Below, piece by piece: positions 14,557-22,338 of a DNA stretch of 34,780 bases (the first letter of the stretch is position 1; each line of letters starts with the position of its first letter). This stretch comes from Actinorugispora endophytica (GTDB lineage Bacteria > Actinomycetota > Actinomycetes > Streptosporangiales > Streptosporangiaceae), in NCBI RefSeq assembly GCF_004363075.1, contig NZ_SNYN01000010.1:1-34780 (forward strand). The letters are read 5' to 3'. Made by a program: the position numbers and the translations under genes. The notes beneath the pieces are model-generated. The model was given only the letters and a program-made list of their open reading frames with translations, had not been told where the DNA came from and did no database searches.

Positions 14557-15969
14557 ATGGCGCAGTCCCCCGCCTCCCCGCCCACCTCCCCCCTCCGGAC
14601 CAGAACCGGGGCGGCCGCCGCCCTCGCGGTCGCCGCCCTCCTCGCACTCGTCGTGTCCCTGCTGTCCGTGCAGGGAACCGCGCACGCGGCCGGCGTCACG
14701 GCCACCGTCACCAAGAACTCCGTCTGGGACACCGGGTACACCGCGGCGGTCACGATCAGCAACACCACGTCGAGCACCGTCGACGGGTGGACGGTCACCC
14801 TCGACCTGCCCTCCGGGACGACCGTCTCCAGCCACTGGGACGCCCGGCGCAGCGGCAGCGGCGGCTCGTACACCTTCACCGGCGCCGGCTGGAACGACAG
14901 CATCGCCCCGGGCGGCTCCGTGTCCTTCGGCTTCGTGGCCGGCGGCACCGGCGACCCCACCGGCTGCACGGTCAACGGGGCCCCCTGCTCGGGCGGCTCC
15001 GACCCGGACCCCGACCCCGACCCCGGCACGGGCGAGACCCCCGTCGAGGAGCACGGCCGCGTCCACGTCTGCGGCACCACGCTCTGCGACGAGAGCGGGG
15101 CCCCCGTCCAGCTGCGCGGCATGAGCACGCACGGCATCCAGTGGTACGACGGCTGCCTGACCGACGGCTCGCTGGACGCGCTGGCCGACGACTGGATGGC
15201 GGATGTCATCCGGCTGTCGATGTACATCCAGGAGGACGGCTACGAGACGGACCCGCGCGGCTTCACCGACCGGATGCACCAGCTGATCGACGAGGCCACC
15301 GAACGCGGCATGTACGTGATCGTGGACTGGCACATGCTGACGCCGGGCGACCCCCACTACAACACCGAGCGCGCCAAGACGTTCTTCGCCGAGATCGCCG
15401 ACCGGCACGCCGGCAAGACCAACGTGCTCTACGAGATCGCCAACGAGCCCAACGGCGACGACGTGGACTGGAGCTCCATCAAGAGCTACGCCGAGGAGGT
15501 CATCCCGGTGATCCGGTCCCGGGACGCCGACTCGGTCGTCCTCGTCGGCACCCCCGGCTGGTCCTCCCTGGGCGTCTCCCAGGGCAATGGCCCCGACGAG
15601 ATCATCGGCAACCCCGTCGACGCCGACAACATCATGTACACCTTCCACTTCTACGCGGCCACGCACCGGGACCAGTACCTGGACGCGTTGGACACCGCCG
15701 TCCAGCGGATCCCTGTCTTCGTCACCGAGTTCGGGACCGAGACCGCCAGCGGCGACGGCGGGCACGACTTCGCGATGGCCGAGCGGTACCTGGACCTGAT
15801 GGAGCGCGAGAACATCAGCTGGACCAAGTGGAACTACTCCGACGACTTCCGCTCCGGCGCGGCCTTCACCCCGGGCACCTGCGCCGCGGGCGGGCCGTGG
15901 AACGGCTCGTCCCTGAAGGAGTCGGGGACCTGGGCCCGCGACCAGATCCGGGCGGGGTCGTCGGCCTGA
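14557..15969 (+). CDS. Secreted GH5 endoglucanase with N-terminal CBM2
   Basis: Extracellular endo-beta-1,4-glucanase, 470 residues, organised like Thermobifida Cel5A. A Sec signal peptide occupies about 1-44 (Arg-containing start, long hydrophobic core, AHA cleavage site). CBM2 cellulose-binding module follows at about 46-145 with conserved Trp residues and a terminal Cys. A short Asp-Pro linker (DPDPDPDP, about 149-156) joins the GH5 catalytic domain (about 168-465). The acid/base is Glu297 in IANEPNG and the nucleophile Glu391 in FVTEFGTE. TGGAG lies about six bases before ATG 14557. It would attack cellulose internally. It faces the mannanase gene, suggesting joint use in plant-biomass breakdown. 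Confidence 0.94.
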   Translation: MAQSPASPPTSPLRTRTGAAAALAVAALLALVVSLLSVQGTAHAAGVTATVTKNSVWDTGYTAAVTISNTTSSTVDGWTVTLDLPSGTTVSSHWDARRSGSGGSYTFTGAGWNDSIAPGGSVSFGFVAGGTGDPTGCTVNGAPCSGGSDPDPDPDPGTGETPVEEHGRVHVCGTTLCDESGAPVQLRGMSTHGIQWYDGCLTDGSLDALADDWMADVIRLSMYIQEDGYETDPRGFTDRMHQLIDEATERGMYVIVDWHMLTPGDPHYNTERAKTFFAEIADRHAGKTNVLYEIANEPNGDDVDWSSIKSYAEEVIPVIRSRDADSVVLVGTPGWSSLGVSQGNGPDEIIGNPVDADNIMYTFHFYAATHRDQYLDALDTAVQRIPVFVTEFGTETASGDGGHDFAMAERYLDLMERENISWTKWNYSDDFRSGAAFTPGTCAAGGPWNGSSLKESGTWARDQIRAGSSA

Positions 15970-16000
15970 CCCCGCGGCCCGGCGGCGGGCGCACGCGCGA

Positions 16001-16037
16001 GGGAGCGGCCCGCGGGTTCCACCCGCGGGCCGCTCCC
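16001..16037. terminator. 17-bp perfect hairpin between the two glycoside hydrolase genes
   Basis: 16001-16017 and 16021-16037 are exact reverse complements around a 3-base loop. The stem lies 31 bases after the cellulase stop and 30 bases after the mannanase stop, so it would act as a bidirectional terminator for both highly expressed secreted-enzyme genes. Its sequence is unrelated to the palindrome family at the other junctions. Confidence 0.85.
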
Positions 16038-16067
16038 GTGTCCTCGCCGGTCCCGGCGCGGCCGGGG

Positions 16068-17411
16068 TCAGCCGGTGGCGCAGGCGGGCTCCAGCGAACC
16101 GGGCGCGCCGCCCGAGCCGATGAAGCCGAACGTGGTGGACGCCCCGGCGGCCAGGCCGCCGTTGTAGGACACGTTCGAGGCGGTGACGTCCGAACCGCCG
16201 GAGACGTCGGCGTTCCAGGCCTGGCTGACGCTCTGGCCGCCGTCGAACGACCAGGTGACCGTCCAGTCGGTGATGGCCGCGTCTCCCGCGGTCACCGTGA
16301 CCTCGCCCTGGAAGCCGTTCTGCCAGCTGCCCACGGTGCTGTAGGAGGCCGTGCAGTCCGCGCCCGGGTCGGGGTCGGGGTCGGGGTCCGGGTCGGGATC
16401 GGGGTCCGGGTTCCCCCCGCCGCCGAAGACCATGGCCTCCTCGGCGGTGTCGGAGATGCCGTTGGCGCCGTAGAAGATACGCTGCCCCCACGCGGTCAGG
16501 TTGTCCGCGTCGAAGCCGCCGGCCATGTCCAGGTACTCGACCCCGCCGCCGTTGCCGCTCCAGGACCAGCCGATGTAGCCCAGGCCCCGCCTCTCGGCCT
16601 CGGCCATGATGGTGTCCTCGTCGGGGTTCCCGTCGGAGTGGTCGTGCCCGAACTCGCCGACGACCAGCGGCAGCCCGGCGTTCTGGAAGGCGTCCATGTA
16701 GCCGGTGATGGTGGACGCCTGGGCGTACACGCCGTACATGTGGACGGAGAAGACGGTGTTGCCGGTCGGGTCGCTGGCGTAGACCTCCGGGGCGTTGTCG
16801 CGCATGGTGTGCGACCAGTCCTGGCCCCAGTTGGGCGCGTCCACCACGAGGGTGTGGTCGAAGCCCGCCCCGCGCAGCCGCCTGATGGCCGCGGAGGTGT
16901 CCGGGGCCCAGTCGGCGACGGTGGCGGAGTCGTTGCCGTAGGGCTCGTTCCCGATGTTGACCAGGATGTAGTCCTCCTGGCCCTCCAGCACGCTCTGGAT
17001 CTCCAGCCAGTAGTCGACCGCGTCGTCCAGCGGGACCGCGGCGCCCGCCTCGCCGTAACCGGTGGTGTCGTGCACCTCCAGCATGCAGATGAGGCGGTTC
17101 GCCTTGCACAGGGAGACGACGTCGGCGACGTCGGACGCGCTGTTCTCGGTCCACTGGCCGCCGTTGCTCAGGACCACGCGCACGGTGTTGGCGCCGTGCG
17201 ACTTGATCCCCTCGAACGAGTCGGTCTCCTGGACGTACCAGGTGTGCGCGTGGCTGACGCCGCGAATGACGAATTCCTGGCCGTTGGCCTCGTAGAGGCG
17301 GCCGTTCTCGACGTGCAGACCGGTGTCGGCGTGCGCGGGTTGCGCGAATACGAAGGTGGCGGCGAGAAGCGTGATGACCGACGCTCCCGCGGCCGCGAGA
17401 CGTTTTCTCAT
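16068..17411 (-). CDS. Secreted GH5_8 beta-mannanase with C-terminal CBM2
   Basis: Extracellular endo-beta-1,4-mannanase, 447 residues. Signal peptide 1-28 (AHA cleavage before Asp29). GH5 catalytic domain about 30-325, with the subfamily 8-like blocks IRGVSHAHTWY and GANTVRVVLSNGGQW, acid/base Glu156 in NIGNEPYG and nucleophile Glu253 in VVGEFGHD. A pure Asp-Pro linker (about 335-349) leads to CBM2 (about 353-445, Cys at both ends, SWQNGFQGEV). ATG 17411 gives a proper signal peptide and follows AAGGA at five bases; the open frame continues upstream to 17534 without coding character. The CBM2 is at the opposite end from that of the neighbouring cellulase. Substrate class is inferred from subfamily motifs. 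Confidence 0.92.
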   Translation of the reverse strand: MRKRLAAAGASVITLLAATFVFAQPAHADTGLHVENGRLYEANGQEFVIRGVSHAHTWYVQETDSFEGIKSHGANTVRVVLSNGGQWTENSASDVADVVSLCKANRLICMLEVHDTTGYGEAGAAVPLDDAVDYWLEIQSVLEGQEDYILVNIGNEPYGNDSATVADWAPDTSAAIRRLRGAGFDHTLVVDAPNWGQDWSHTMRDNAPEVYASDPTGNTVFSVHMYGVYAQASTITGYMDAFQNAGLPLVVGEFGHDHSDGNPDEDTIMAEAERRGLGYIGWSWSGNGGGVEYLDMAGGFDADNLTAWGQRIFYGANGISDTAEEAMVFGGGGNPDPDPDPDPDPDPDPGADCTASYSTVGSWQNGFQGEVTVTAGDAAITDWTVTWSFDGGQSVSQAWNADVSGGSDVTASNVSYNGGLAAGASTTFGFIGSGGAPGSLEPACATG

Positions 17412-17508
17412 GACCTTCCTTGCGAAGAGAACCCTGAATAGGGAAAGGGGCGGATACGGACGGGTATACGCGGCCCCGCTACAGGTTCCCTCCTGAGGCG
17501 CCGTCGCC

Positions 17509-17538
17509 ACCATAGACCGGGTGACGCAGTTCACACAA
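17509..17538 (-). promoter_or_regulatory. Candidate promoter of the mannanase gene
   Basis: On the minus strand, TTGTGT (17538-17533), an 18-base spacer and TATGGT (17514-17509) form a plausible promoter, giving a leader of about 90 bases before ATG 17411. The -35 element lies inside the palindrome at 17530-17551, consistent with repression. Confidence 0.45.
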
Positions 17539-17551
17539 CCGGTTCAGTGAA
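17530..17551. promoter_or_regulatory. LacI-type palindromic operator upstream of the mannanase gene
   Basis: A 22-base imperfect palindrome, 18 of 22 positions symmetric: TTCAC and GTGAA ends around the perfect centre AACCGGTT. The central CG and half-sites resemble operators of LacI-family sugar repressors. Its overlap with the -35 region suggests substrate-inducible control of the mannanase. No LacI gene is in the window. Confidence 0.55.
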
Positions 17552-17588
17552 TTTCGGCGGGGCGATCCCGAGAACATGTGGAAGGCGT

Positions 17589-17618
17589 TTGACTCCGATC
17601 CGTCGGACCATCCGATAA
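17589..17618 (+). promoter_or_regulatory. Possible promoter of the protease-hydrolase gene
   Basis: TTGACT (17589-17594) and CGATAA (17613-17618), spacer 18, or GATAAT with spacer 19. It lies 190 bases before GTG 17807. The rest of the divergent gap 17412-17806 holds the mannanase control elements and no supported gene. Confidence 0.35.
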
Positions 17619-17806
17619 TCGCCCCCGAATACCGCCGGGAGCCGGAACACCCCCGGTTCGCGCGTTCCGCGACGGCGCTTTCCACCCGTTCGGGACCGGT
17701 CTCCGATTCGGGCCCCGTTCCGGGCGGTTTCGCGCGACGATGGACGTGCCGGGGTCCCGAGCGGGCCGACCGGCCCGGTGGGCGCGGACAGGAGGCGGGT
17801 GATCGG

Positions 17807-19819
17807 GTGAGCGGTATACCAGACGAGGTCGCGACCGAGCGTCAGTGGCAGACGCAGCGGGCGGCCCAGCGCTTCGAGGAGACCGAGGCCGGGCGGGCGC
17901 GGACCCGCGAGGCGCAGCAGCGGACCGGATACGCCGTCCACGACACGTTCGACCAGGTGCGGGCCCGCGGCGAGCGGCTCATCGAACTCAGGGAGGCGCC
18001 CGTCGAGGCGGTCATGGACGTGGCCCTGCTGGGCGTGGCCGACCGCCAGGCGGTGTACGAGCGGATCATCGGCGCCTCCAACGACCTGCAGTCGGTCAGC
18101 TTCCTCGCGCGCGGCCTGCGCGCGGCCGCCCCGGTGGCCCGGATCGTGCTGGCCGAGAACGGCCGCGAGCTCCCCTACGGGACGGGCTTCCTGGTCTCGC
18201 CCGAACTGCTGCTGACCAACCACCACGTGCTCGGCGACGCGGACCTCGCGCGGCGGGTCCTGGTCGAGTTCGGCGCCGAGGTCGACATCGACCACCGCCC
18301 CCGCCCCACGGTGCGCCACCGGCTCGACCCCGCCGCGTTCTTCGTCGCCGACCGGGAGCTCGACTTCGCCCTCGTGCGGGTCCTGCCCGGCGGGGACGGC
18401 AGGCCGCCGGGCACCGTGTTCGGCTGGAACCCGCTGCTGCGGACCCAGGGCAAGGTCGTCACCGGCGAGTCGGTGAACATCGTCGGCCACCCGATGGGGC
18501 GGCTCAAGGAGATCACGGTCCGCGGCAACCGGGTCGACCAGCAGACCGAGGACTTCCTGCAGTACTCCGCCGACACCGAGCGGGGCAGCTCCGGCTCCCC
18601 CGTCTTCAACGACCAGTGGGAGGTCGTGGCGCTGCACCACTCGGCCGTGCCCCGGCGCGACGCCCGGGGGCGGCGGCTCCGCGTCGACGGAACGCCCGCC
18701 CGCCACGGGGACCCCGACTCGGCGCTCGCGTGGGTCGGCAACGAGGGCACCCGCGTCAGCTCGATCCTGGGGTTCCTGTCCACCCTGGAGTTCACCGCCG
18801 CCCAGCGGGGCCTCCTGGCGGGGATGGGCCCGGGGGCCGTGGCGGCCCCGCCCGACGCCTCCGGGCCGCTCCGGCTGCGCGAGCGGTCCCCGCGCACCCG
18901 GGGCGCCAGCCTGCCCGGGGCCGACACGGACGGCGTCCGGCTGGTCTTCGTGCACGGCCGCGGCCAGCAGGGCCTCGCCCCCGCTCAGCTGCGCGACGCG
19001 TGGACGGCGGGGCTCAACACGGGCCTGAACGCCGCCGGCCTGCCCGGGGTGCGCTCGGCGGCGGTGTGGTTCCCCTACTACGGCGACCTGCTGGCCGAGC
19101 GGACCGGCGTCGGCGAGGCGCGGGGCGGCGCGGCCGACGCGCCGGCCCCGCGCCAGGACGAGCCGCGCGCGGTCTACGAGTCGATGCTGGCCCAGGCGGC
19201 GCTGCGGTCCGGAATGCCAGCCGAGCTGATGGCGGCCGGTCCGGCCGGGTCCGCCGAGGAGGCCGGGCTCCTGGGCGCGGCCTCCTCCGCCGTGGTGAGC
19301 CGGCTCCAGCGGCAGCTGAGCTGGGTGGCGGCGCGCAGCGGCCTGGACGAGGCCCTGATCGCCCTGCTCATCCGGGACGTGGCCGGGTACCTGGGCCGCG
19401 CGTCGGTGCGCGGGGCGGTCCTGGACGCGGTGGCCGCCGGGTTCCCCGAGAGCGGCGAGGTCGTCGTGGTCGCGCACAGCCTCGGCACGGTCGTGGCCAT
19501 GGACCTGCTCGCCCGGGCCCGCCCCGACGTGACGGTCCCGCTGCTGGTCACCGCGGGCAGCCCGCTCGGCCTGGACGCGGTCCACGACCGGGTGCTGCAC
19601 CGGCCGCCCGGAGCGCCCGACAGCGTCGGCTCCTGGCTGAACGCCTGGTCCCCGGCGGACGCCGTGGCCATCGGCTGCCCCTTGGCCCCGGTCTGGGGCG
19701 CCGGCCTCACCGAGGTCGTGACCGCCAACTCGCACCGCCGCCCGCACGACATCGAGGAGTACCTGCGCCACCCCGAGGTCGCCCTCCGGATCGCCGGAGC
19801 CCTGCGGCCCGGCGGCTGA
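17807..19819 (+). CDS. Trypsin-like protease fused to an alpha/beta hydrolase
   Basis: Two hydrolases in one 670-residue protein without signal peptide or membrane span. Residues 1-105 are helical and charged and unrecognised. The trypsin-like domain (about 106-330) has a full triad: His140 (LLTNHHVLGD), Asp186 (RELDFALV) and Ser262 (RGSSGSPVF). A C-terminal alpha/beta hydrolase (about 376-665) starts RLVFVHGRGQQG and has the nucleophile elbow VAHSLGT (Ser558); a late His (NSHRRPHD) could complete its triad. GTG 17807 follows AGGAGG at 17790-17795 (11 bases); the frame is open to 17576, but that region overlaps a promoter-like site. Fused or paired proteases and hydrolases are known in bacterial conflict and signalling systems; the specific role is unknown. 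A WGR/propeller gene follows after 96 bases. Confidence 0.85.
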   Translation: MSGIPDEVATERQWQTQRAAQRFEETEAGRARTREAQQRTGYAVHDTFDQVRARGERLIELREAPVEAVMDVALLGVADRQAVYERIIGASNDLQSVSFLARGLRAAAPVARIVLAENGRELPYGTGFLVSPELLLTNHHVLGDADLARRVLVEFGAEVDIDHRPRPTVRHRLDPAAFFVADRELDFALVRVLPGGDGRPPGTVFGWNPLLRTQGKVVTGESVNIVGHPMGRLKEITVRGNRVDQQTEDFLQYSADTERGSSGSPVFNDQWEVVALHHSAVPRRDARGRRLRVDGTPARHGDPDSALAWVGNEGTRVSSILGFLSTLEFTAAQRGLLAGMGPGAVAAPPDASGPLRLRERSPRTRGASLPGADTDGVRLVFVHGRGQQGLAPAQLRDAWTAGLNTGLNAAGLPGVRSAAVWFPYYGDLLAERTGVGEARGGAADAPAPRQDEPRAVYESMLAQAALRSGMPAELMAAGPAGSAEEAGLLGAASSAVVSRLQRQLSWVAARSGLDEALIALLIRDVAGYLGRASVRGAVLDAVAAGFPESGEVVVVAHSLGTVVAMDLLARARPDVTVPLLVTAGSPLGLDAVHDRVLHRPPGAPDSVGSWLNAWSPADAVAIGCPLAPVWGAGLTEVVTANSHRRPHDIEEYLRHPEVALRIAGALRPGG

Positions 19820-19915
19820 CGTCCGCTTGTCACCGCCCCGCCCTAGATTGACCGGTGTTCGGGAGACCCGCGCCGAGAAGGCGGGGCGGGCCCCCGTTTG
19901 TCGAAGGGCGGATCC

Positions 19916-21358
19916 GTGGCGCAGCAGACGGTCGGGCAGACCACCTACCTGGAACTCTCGCAGGAGGACGGCGGCGCCCACAAGTTCTACGAGGTGGTGG
20001 TCGACGGGACCGAGGTCGCCATCCGGTACGGGCGGATCGGCGAGACCGGGCAGTCCCGCACCGCCACCTACGCCACCGTGGAGAAGGCGCGGGCCGCGGC
20101 CGCCAAGAAGATCGGCGAGAAGGTCCGCAAGGGCTACGAGCCCGCGGTGCGCGGCCAGCGGCAGCGGCGCCCCGTCACCCGGCGGTCCATCGTCAGCACC
20201 CGCTCCACCGCGCGGCAGGCGCCGACCCTGTGGCGGTTCGCCTCGGGCGGCCCCGCGTTCGGGATCTTCGTGGACGAGGAGCGCTGCTGGGTCGGCAACG
20301 AGCGCGGCGACGTGTACACGCTGACGCACGACGGCACGGTGACCGCGCGCTACGGGCTGCCCGACGGGGTCAAGTGCATCGTCGCCGACGACTTCTGGAT
20401 CTACGCCGGATGCGACGACGGCAAGGTCTACGACCTCGGCGCGAAGATCCCGCACGTGGCGTACGAGATCGCCAACGACGTGGACATCTACTGGCTGGAC
20501 ATCCACGACGGCGTGCTGGGCGTGTCCGACGCCCAGGGCGGTGTCACCAGCATCGACCACGAGGACGAGTTCCAGTGGTCGCGCGGCAGCGGCGGGCGCT
20601 CCGGCTGGATGGTGCGCTGCGACTCCGACTCCGTCTACCACGGCCACTCCGGCGGCGTGACCAAGTACGACACCCGCTCGGGCGACCAGGTGTGGCACAC
20701 CCCGACCAACGGGTCGGTGCTGTTCGGCTGGCAGGAGGGCGACGAGGTGTTCGCCGGCACCGGGCGCAGCCGGGTGGACCGGATCGGCAAGGACGGCACG
20801 CTGCGCTCCTCCTACCGGTGCGACAGCTCGGTGTTCTCGTGCGCGACCTCCCGCGACGGCCGGTACGTGTTCGCCGGCGACAGCCACTCGTCGATCTACT
20901 GCTTCGCCCGCGACGGCGAGCGGCTGTGGAAGCTCGGCACCGGCTGCGGGTCGGCGTACTCGATGCAGTTCCTCGACGACCGCCTCTACATCGTCACCAC
21001 CGACGGTTCGCTGGCCTGCATCGACGCCAGCGAGGCCGCGGTGCGCGCCGCCGAGCAGGGGTCCGTCCCCGAGCCCGTCGACGTCAAGGCCCCGCGCATC
21101 GAGGCGGTCACGCCCTCGACCGAGCTGGAGGTCGTGGCCGCCTCCGCCGCCGACAGCGGCGGCGTGGTCGTGGAGTGCGTCCAGGACGGCGGCCGCCTGC
21201 GCGTGCGGGTGGTCTCCCCCGGCTTCGACCCCGCCTGGCGGGTGCAGTTCCCCAAGGACATCCGCCGCCCGGGCACCCGCTACCTGGTCGAAGAGGTCCT
21301 CACCTCGGGCGGCGGCGGCTTCTACCGCGCCCGTGGAGAGATCCGGCGGTTGGGCTAG
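19916..21358 (+). CDS. WGR domain plus beta-propeller (PQQ/WD-like) protein
   Basis: 480-residue cytosolic protein. The WGR domain at about 6-75 has YGRIGETGQ in place of the canonical WGRIG, followed by the typical Ala/Lys-rich helix (EKARAAAAKKIGEKVRKGYEP). Then come about six or seven PQQ/WD-like blades (about 105-385), each with aromatic/Gly strands such as VWVGNERGDVYTLT, IYAGCDDGKVYDL and YVFAGDSHSSIYCF. The C-terminal 90 residues are unassigned. WGR domains bind nucleic acid in PARPs or accompany MolR-type regulators; propellers mediate protein contacts or sensing. GTG 19916 is set by AAGGG seven bases upstream; TTG 19898 is an alternative. Its position 96 bases after the protease-hydrolase suggests a functional pair. 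No enzyme activity is predicted. Confidence 0.85.
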   Translation: MAQQTVGQTTYLELSQEDGGAHKFYEVVVDGTEVAIRYGRIGETGQSRTATYATVEKARAAAAKKIGEKVRKGYEPAVRGQRQRRPVTRRSIVSTRSTARQAPTLWRFASGGPAFGIFVDEERCWVGNERGDVYTLTHDGTVTARYGLPDGVKCIVADDFWIYAGCDDGKVYDLGAKIPHVAYEIANDVDIYWLDIHDGVLGVSDAQGGVTSIDHEDEFQWSRGSGGRSGWMVRCDSDSVYHGHSGGVTKYDTRSGDQVWHTPTNGSVLFGWQEGDEVFAGTGRSRVDRIGKDGTLRSSYRCDSSVFSCATSRDGRYVFAGDSHSSIYCFARDGERLWKLGTGCGSAYSMQFLDDRLYIVTTDGSLACIDASEAAVRAAEQGSVPEPVDVKAPRIEAVTPSTELEVVAASAADSGGVVVECVQDGGRLRVRVVSPGFDPAWRVQFPKDIRRPGTRYLVEEVLTSGGGGFYRARGEIRRLG

Positions 21359-21370
21359 CCGTGGCGGTCC

Positions 21371-21438
21371 CTCCGCCGATCGTGGCCTCTCCGGGGACTC
21401 GGGGTCGAGACCCCGGAGAGGCCACGATCGGCGGGAGG
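21371..21438. terminator. Long palindrome between convergent genes (family copy C)
   Basis: 24-bp perfect arms 21373-21396 and 21411-21434, with further imperfect pairing outside. The 14-base loop offers an alternative hairpin, GGGGTC/GACCCC at 21401-21414. It lies between the WGR gene and the end of the eleven-gene glycan operon, so it would terminate both. The core matches copies A and B. Confidence 0.75.
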
Positions 21439-22338
21439 TCAGCCGACGTAGCGGCGGGCGCGGGAGCGGCGCTGGGGCCCGGCCAGCAGCCGCAGGCCCC
21501 GTTCGACCTCGGCGGGGACCGGCCTGCGTTCGCGCAGCACCCAGGGCAGGCCGGCGACGGCCGCGGCCAGGGCGCGGGCGCTGGAGGCGTCGCGCGGGAC
21601 CGCGCGCAGGACCGCGCCGGTGCGCAGCAGCGCCCCGGTCGGGGACCGCCGCAGCCACGCGGTCCACAGCGTGTTGCGGATGCCCAGGCGGCGGCGCGCC
21701 CGGCTGTCCCGGTTCGGGGAGGCGGCGTGGTGCGAGACCATGTCCTCGATCCAGCACATCCACCACCCGGCCGCGGCCAGGTCCAGGGAGAGCAGCTCCT
21801 CCTCCCCGCCCAGCCACAGCCTCGTCGAGAACCCGCCCACCTGCTCGAACGCGCTCACCCGGAACACCGAGGCGCCCGCCAGCACGCTGAGCAGGGCCGG
21901 ACCCGGAAGCCACGGCGGCCCCGGCACCGGCGAGTCGCGCAGCTCCGGTGTCAGGGGGTCCTCCCGACCGCCCGGTTCGACCAGGACGCGCGCGGTCAGG
22001 GAGCCGATCCGCGGGAACTCGTCGAGCAGGTCCGCCGCGCGCTCCAGCGAGCCGGGCGCCCACCAGCAGTCGTCGTCGCAGAACGCCACGTACGGGGTGT
22101 CGAGCGCCTCCACCCCGATGTTGCGCCCCACCGCGCCGAGGTTGGCGGGCGCGCGGACGAGGAGCACCTCGGGGTGGACCGCGCGCACGGCGTCCGCGGT
22201 GCCGTCGGTGGAGGCGTTGTCCACGACCACGATCGGCGGCGATTCGGGCAGCCTGCGGAGCATGCGCAGGGTGCGCAGGATCTCCCGGCGGCGCTCGTGG
22301 GTGATGAGCACGACGCCGACGCGCGGTTGCGGGTTCAC
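21439..22338 (-). CDS. GT2 glycosyltransferase (last gene of the glycan operon)
   Basis: Family 2 inverting glycosyltransferase, 299 residues, GT-A fold. Nucleotide-sugar site features are VGVVLITHERR at the start, VVVDNASTDGTADAV, and the metal-binding DxD within FCDDDCWWAPG near residue 90. The acceptor-side GGEEELLSLDL motif lies near 180. The C-terminal third is basic and helical without a clear membrane span. GTG 22338 overlaps the stop of the upstream GT2 by four bases (GTGA), with TGGAGG just upstream. It is clearly paralogous to that neighbour, which it resembles along its whole length. It probably adds a sugar to the operon's glycan; donor and acceptor are unknown. Confidence 0.9.
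   Translation of the reverse strand: MNPQPRVGVVLITHERRREILRTLRMLRRLPESPPIVVVDNASTDGTADAVRAVHPEVLLVRAPANLGAVGRNIGVEALDTPYVAFCDDDCWWAPGSLERAADLLDEFPRIGSLTARVLVEPGGREDPLTPELRDSPVPGPPWLPGPALLSVLAGASVFRVSAFEQVGGFSTRLWLGGEEELLSLDLAAAGWWMCWIEDMVSHHAASPNRDSRARRRLGIRNTLWTAWLRRSPTGALLRTGAVLRAVPRDASSARALAAAVAGLPWVLRERRPVPAEVERGLRLLAGPQRRSRARRYVG

Noticed and set aside
14422-17154. Long minus-strand open frame covering the cellulase gene
   Set aside because: Translation is low-complexity and repeats the antisense of the GH5 genes; long shadow frames are normal at this G+C content.
17531-22063. 1510-codon minus-strand open frame
   Set aside because: Antisense of the protease-hydrolase and WGR genes; no domain recognised and composition is shadow-like.
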